From positions 1 through 22,489 of the forward strand of contig JBDTMC010000071.1 in assembly GCA_039934475.1 (NCBI GenBank): 22,489 nucleotides of DNA, written 5' to 3'. The position numbers were made by a program, and so were the translations under genes. Position 1 is the first letter of the stretch. Each line of letters starts with the position of its first letter. The stretch comes from JBDTMC01 sp039934475 (lineage in GTDB: Bacteria > Acidobacteriota > Terriglobia > Bryobacterales > Bryobacteraceae). The notes below the pieces were generated by a model that ran no database searches, was not told the origin of the DNA, and saw only the letters and a list, made by a program, of their open reading frames with translations. Shown here one piece after another: positions 21,864 to 22,489 of this stretch.

Positions 21864-21872
21864 TGGTAAAAT
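21864..21872 (+). promoter_or_regulatory. Extended -10 promoter element TGGTAAAAT before the cytochrome gene
   Basis: TGGTAAAAT fits TGnTAnnnT, with -10 TAAAAT at 21867-21872. It ends 10 bases before ATG 21883, so the leader would be about 4 bases. The nearer ATG (21871) lies inside the -10 box. AGGGG (21858-21862) could instead act as ribosome-binding site for ATG 21871. Confidence 0.35.
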
Positions 21873-21882
21873 GGATTCCCAG

Positions 21883-22489
21883 ATGAGAACCCTCGCTTTA
21901 CTGGGATGCGCGGTGGTGTGCTGGTTGCCTCTACTTGCGCAAAAGACCGTGTTGCCCGATGGGCCGGGCCGGGATGTGACGCAAAAGGTGTGCGGCGCCA
22001 CTTGTCATGGACCGGACATGATGATGAGCACCGGGCGGACTCGCAATCAATGGACCGCTGTGGTGAACGCCATGGTTGCTCGTGGGGCTAAGGCCAGCGA
22101 TGCGGAACTGGCGTCGATTGCGGAGTATCTGACAACGAGCTTTGGACCTAACTTTGTGCCGGCTTCAAGGGCGCCGCGCGCGAGCGCGTCAGCAGGAAAG
22201 GTGGGGCAGGGCCCAGGGCCGCTGGGCGCGGGCGCGGCGGATTCGCATGTTGTCGATATGGCGGGGGCGGAACGCGGCAAGGGTATCTACATCGCAGAGT
22301 GCATCACGTGCCATGGCAACAAGGCGCGCGGGGGGAATCCGAGCCTGCCACAAAGCCAGCAAGGTCCGGATCTGGTGCGGTCGCTGCTGGTGCTGCATGA
22401 CCGCAACGGGAGCGAGATCGGGCCATTCCTTTTGAAGGGACATCCGCTACAGAGCGGCAAGCCCTCGTCGAAGCCCCCGAGCCCGAGCC
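21883..22489 (+). CDS. Secreted diheme c-type cytochrome (partial, runs off the window)
   Basis: The open frame runs from ATG 21883 to the window end (202 complete codons). A signal peptide (MRTLALLGCAVVCWLPLLAQ) leads to a first small heme domain (about 25-92). Its motif is C37-G-A-T-C41-H42, which is CX3CH rather than CX2CH, followed by DMMMSTGRTRNQW and ELASIAEYLTTSFGPNF, as in cytochrome domains of quinohemoprotein-type enzymes. After a Gly/Ala/Pro-rich linker (95-125) the second domain has the normal C140-I-T-C143-H144 in GKGIYIAECITCHGNKARGG. It probably passes electrons in the periplasm. The missing C-terminus may hold more domains or a quinoprotein partner. ATG 21871, in frame, is an alternative start with an AGGGG site 8 bases upstream. 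Confidence 0.82.
   Translation, partial: MRTLALLGCAVVCWLPLLAQKTVLPDGPGRDVTQKVCGATCHGPDMMMSTGRTRNQWTAVVNAMVARGAKASDAELASIAEYLTTSFGPNFVPASRAPRASASAGKVGQGPGPLGAGAADSHVVDMAGAERGKGIYIAECITCHGNKARGGNPSLPQSQQGPDLVRSLLVLHDRNGSEIGPFLLKGHPLQSGKPSSKPPSPS

Noticed and set aside
1..22489. CRISPR arrays, tRNA/rRNA genes, insertion sequences, prophage or integration sites
   Set aside because: I saw no regularly spaced repeats, no cloverleaf or rRNA-like stretch, no transposase or integrase frames and no terminal inverted repeats with target duplications.

Overview
The window looks like a piece of an Acidobacteriota chromosome, probably a Solibacter/Bryobacter-like member. This is inferred from gene content and style, not from a marker gene. 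It is GC-rich and densely coding. It carries many exported enzymes (Tat-type RR leaders on the NIPSNAP protein, glycosidase-like protein, TIM-barrel isomerase and sulfatase), YVTN and PD40 beta-propeller proteins, two-component genes and a c-type cytochrome. I see no rRNA, tRNA, CRISPR array, insertion sequence or phage gene. Apart from the first 167 bases there is almost no non-coding DNA.

Layout. 1-167 is a leader with repeats and hairpins. 168-2301 (+) holds a membrane-anchored amidase-like peptidoglycan hydrolase overlapping a gene for a divergent actin-fold protein. 2306-4993 (-) is a large secreted beta-propeller/phosphoesterase. 5040-5795 (+) is a NIPSNAP protein. 5866-11112 (+) is a tightly packed run: sugar-type MFS transporter, Tat-exported glycosidase-like protein, Tat-exported hydroxypyruvate-isomerase-like TIM barrel, solo HicB, AraC-type regulator and VOC protein. 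11117-17687 (-) reads from right to left: OmpR-type response regulator, stand-alone receiver, outer-membrane porin, secreted type-1 copper protein, Cache-type histidine kinase and sulfatase. 17726-18724 (+) is an aldo/keto reductase. 18706-20936 (-) is a LolA-like protein followed by a jelly-roll/PD40 propeller protein. 20875-21855 (+) is a CPBP-family membrane protease. From 21883 a diheme cytochrome c runs off the window end.

How the genes may work together. The receiver, porin, cupredoxin and kinase genes overlap or lie 1-11 bases apart, so they are very likely one operon. I read them as a two-component system whose envelope partners are a porin and a copper protein, perhaps sensing redox state or copper. 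This is the best candidate for an undescribed system. The MFS/glycosidase/isomerase run looks like a small carbohydrate uptake and catabolism unit. The amidase/actin pair suggests wall cutting linked to a cytoskeletal element. Several genes have an extended -10 motif (TGnTAnnnT type) only 6-10 bases before the start codon, which suggests leaderless or nearly leaderless transcripts. None of the three convergent junctions contains a recognisable intrinsic terminator.
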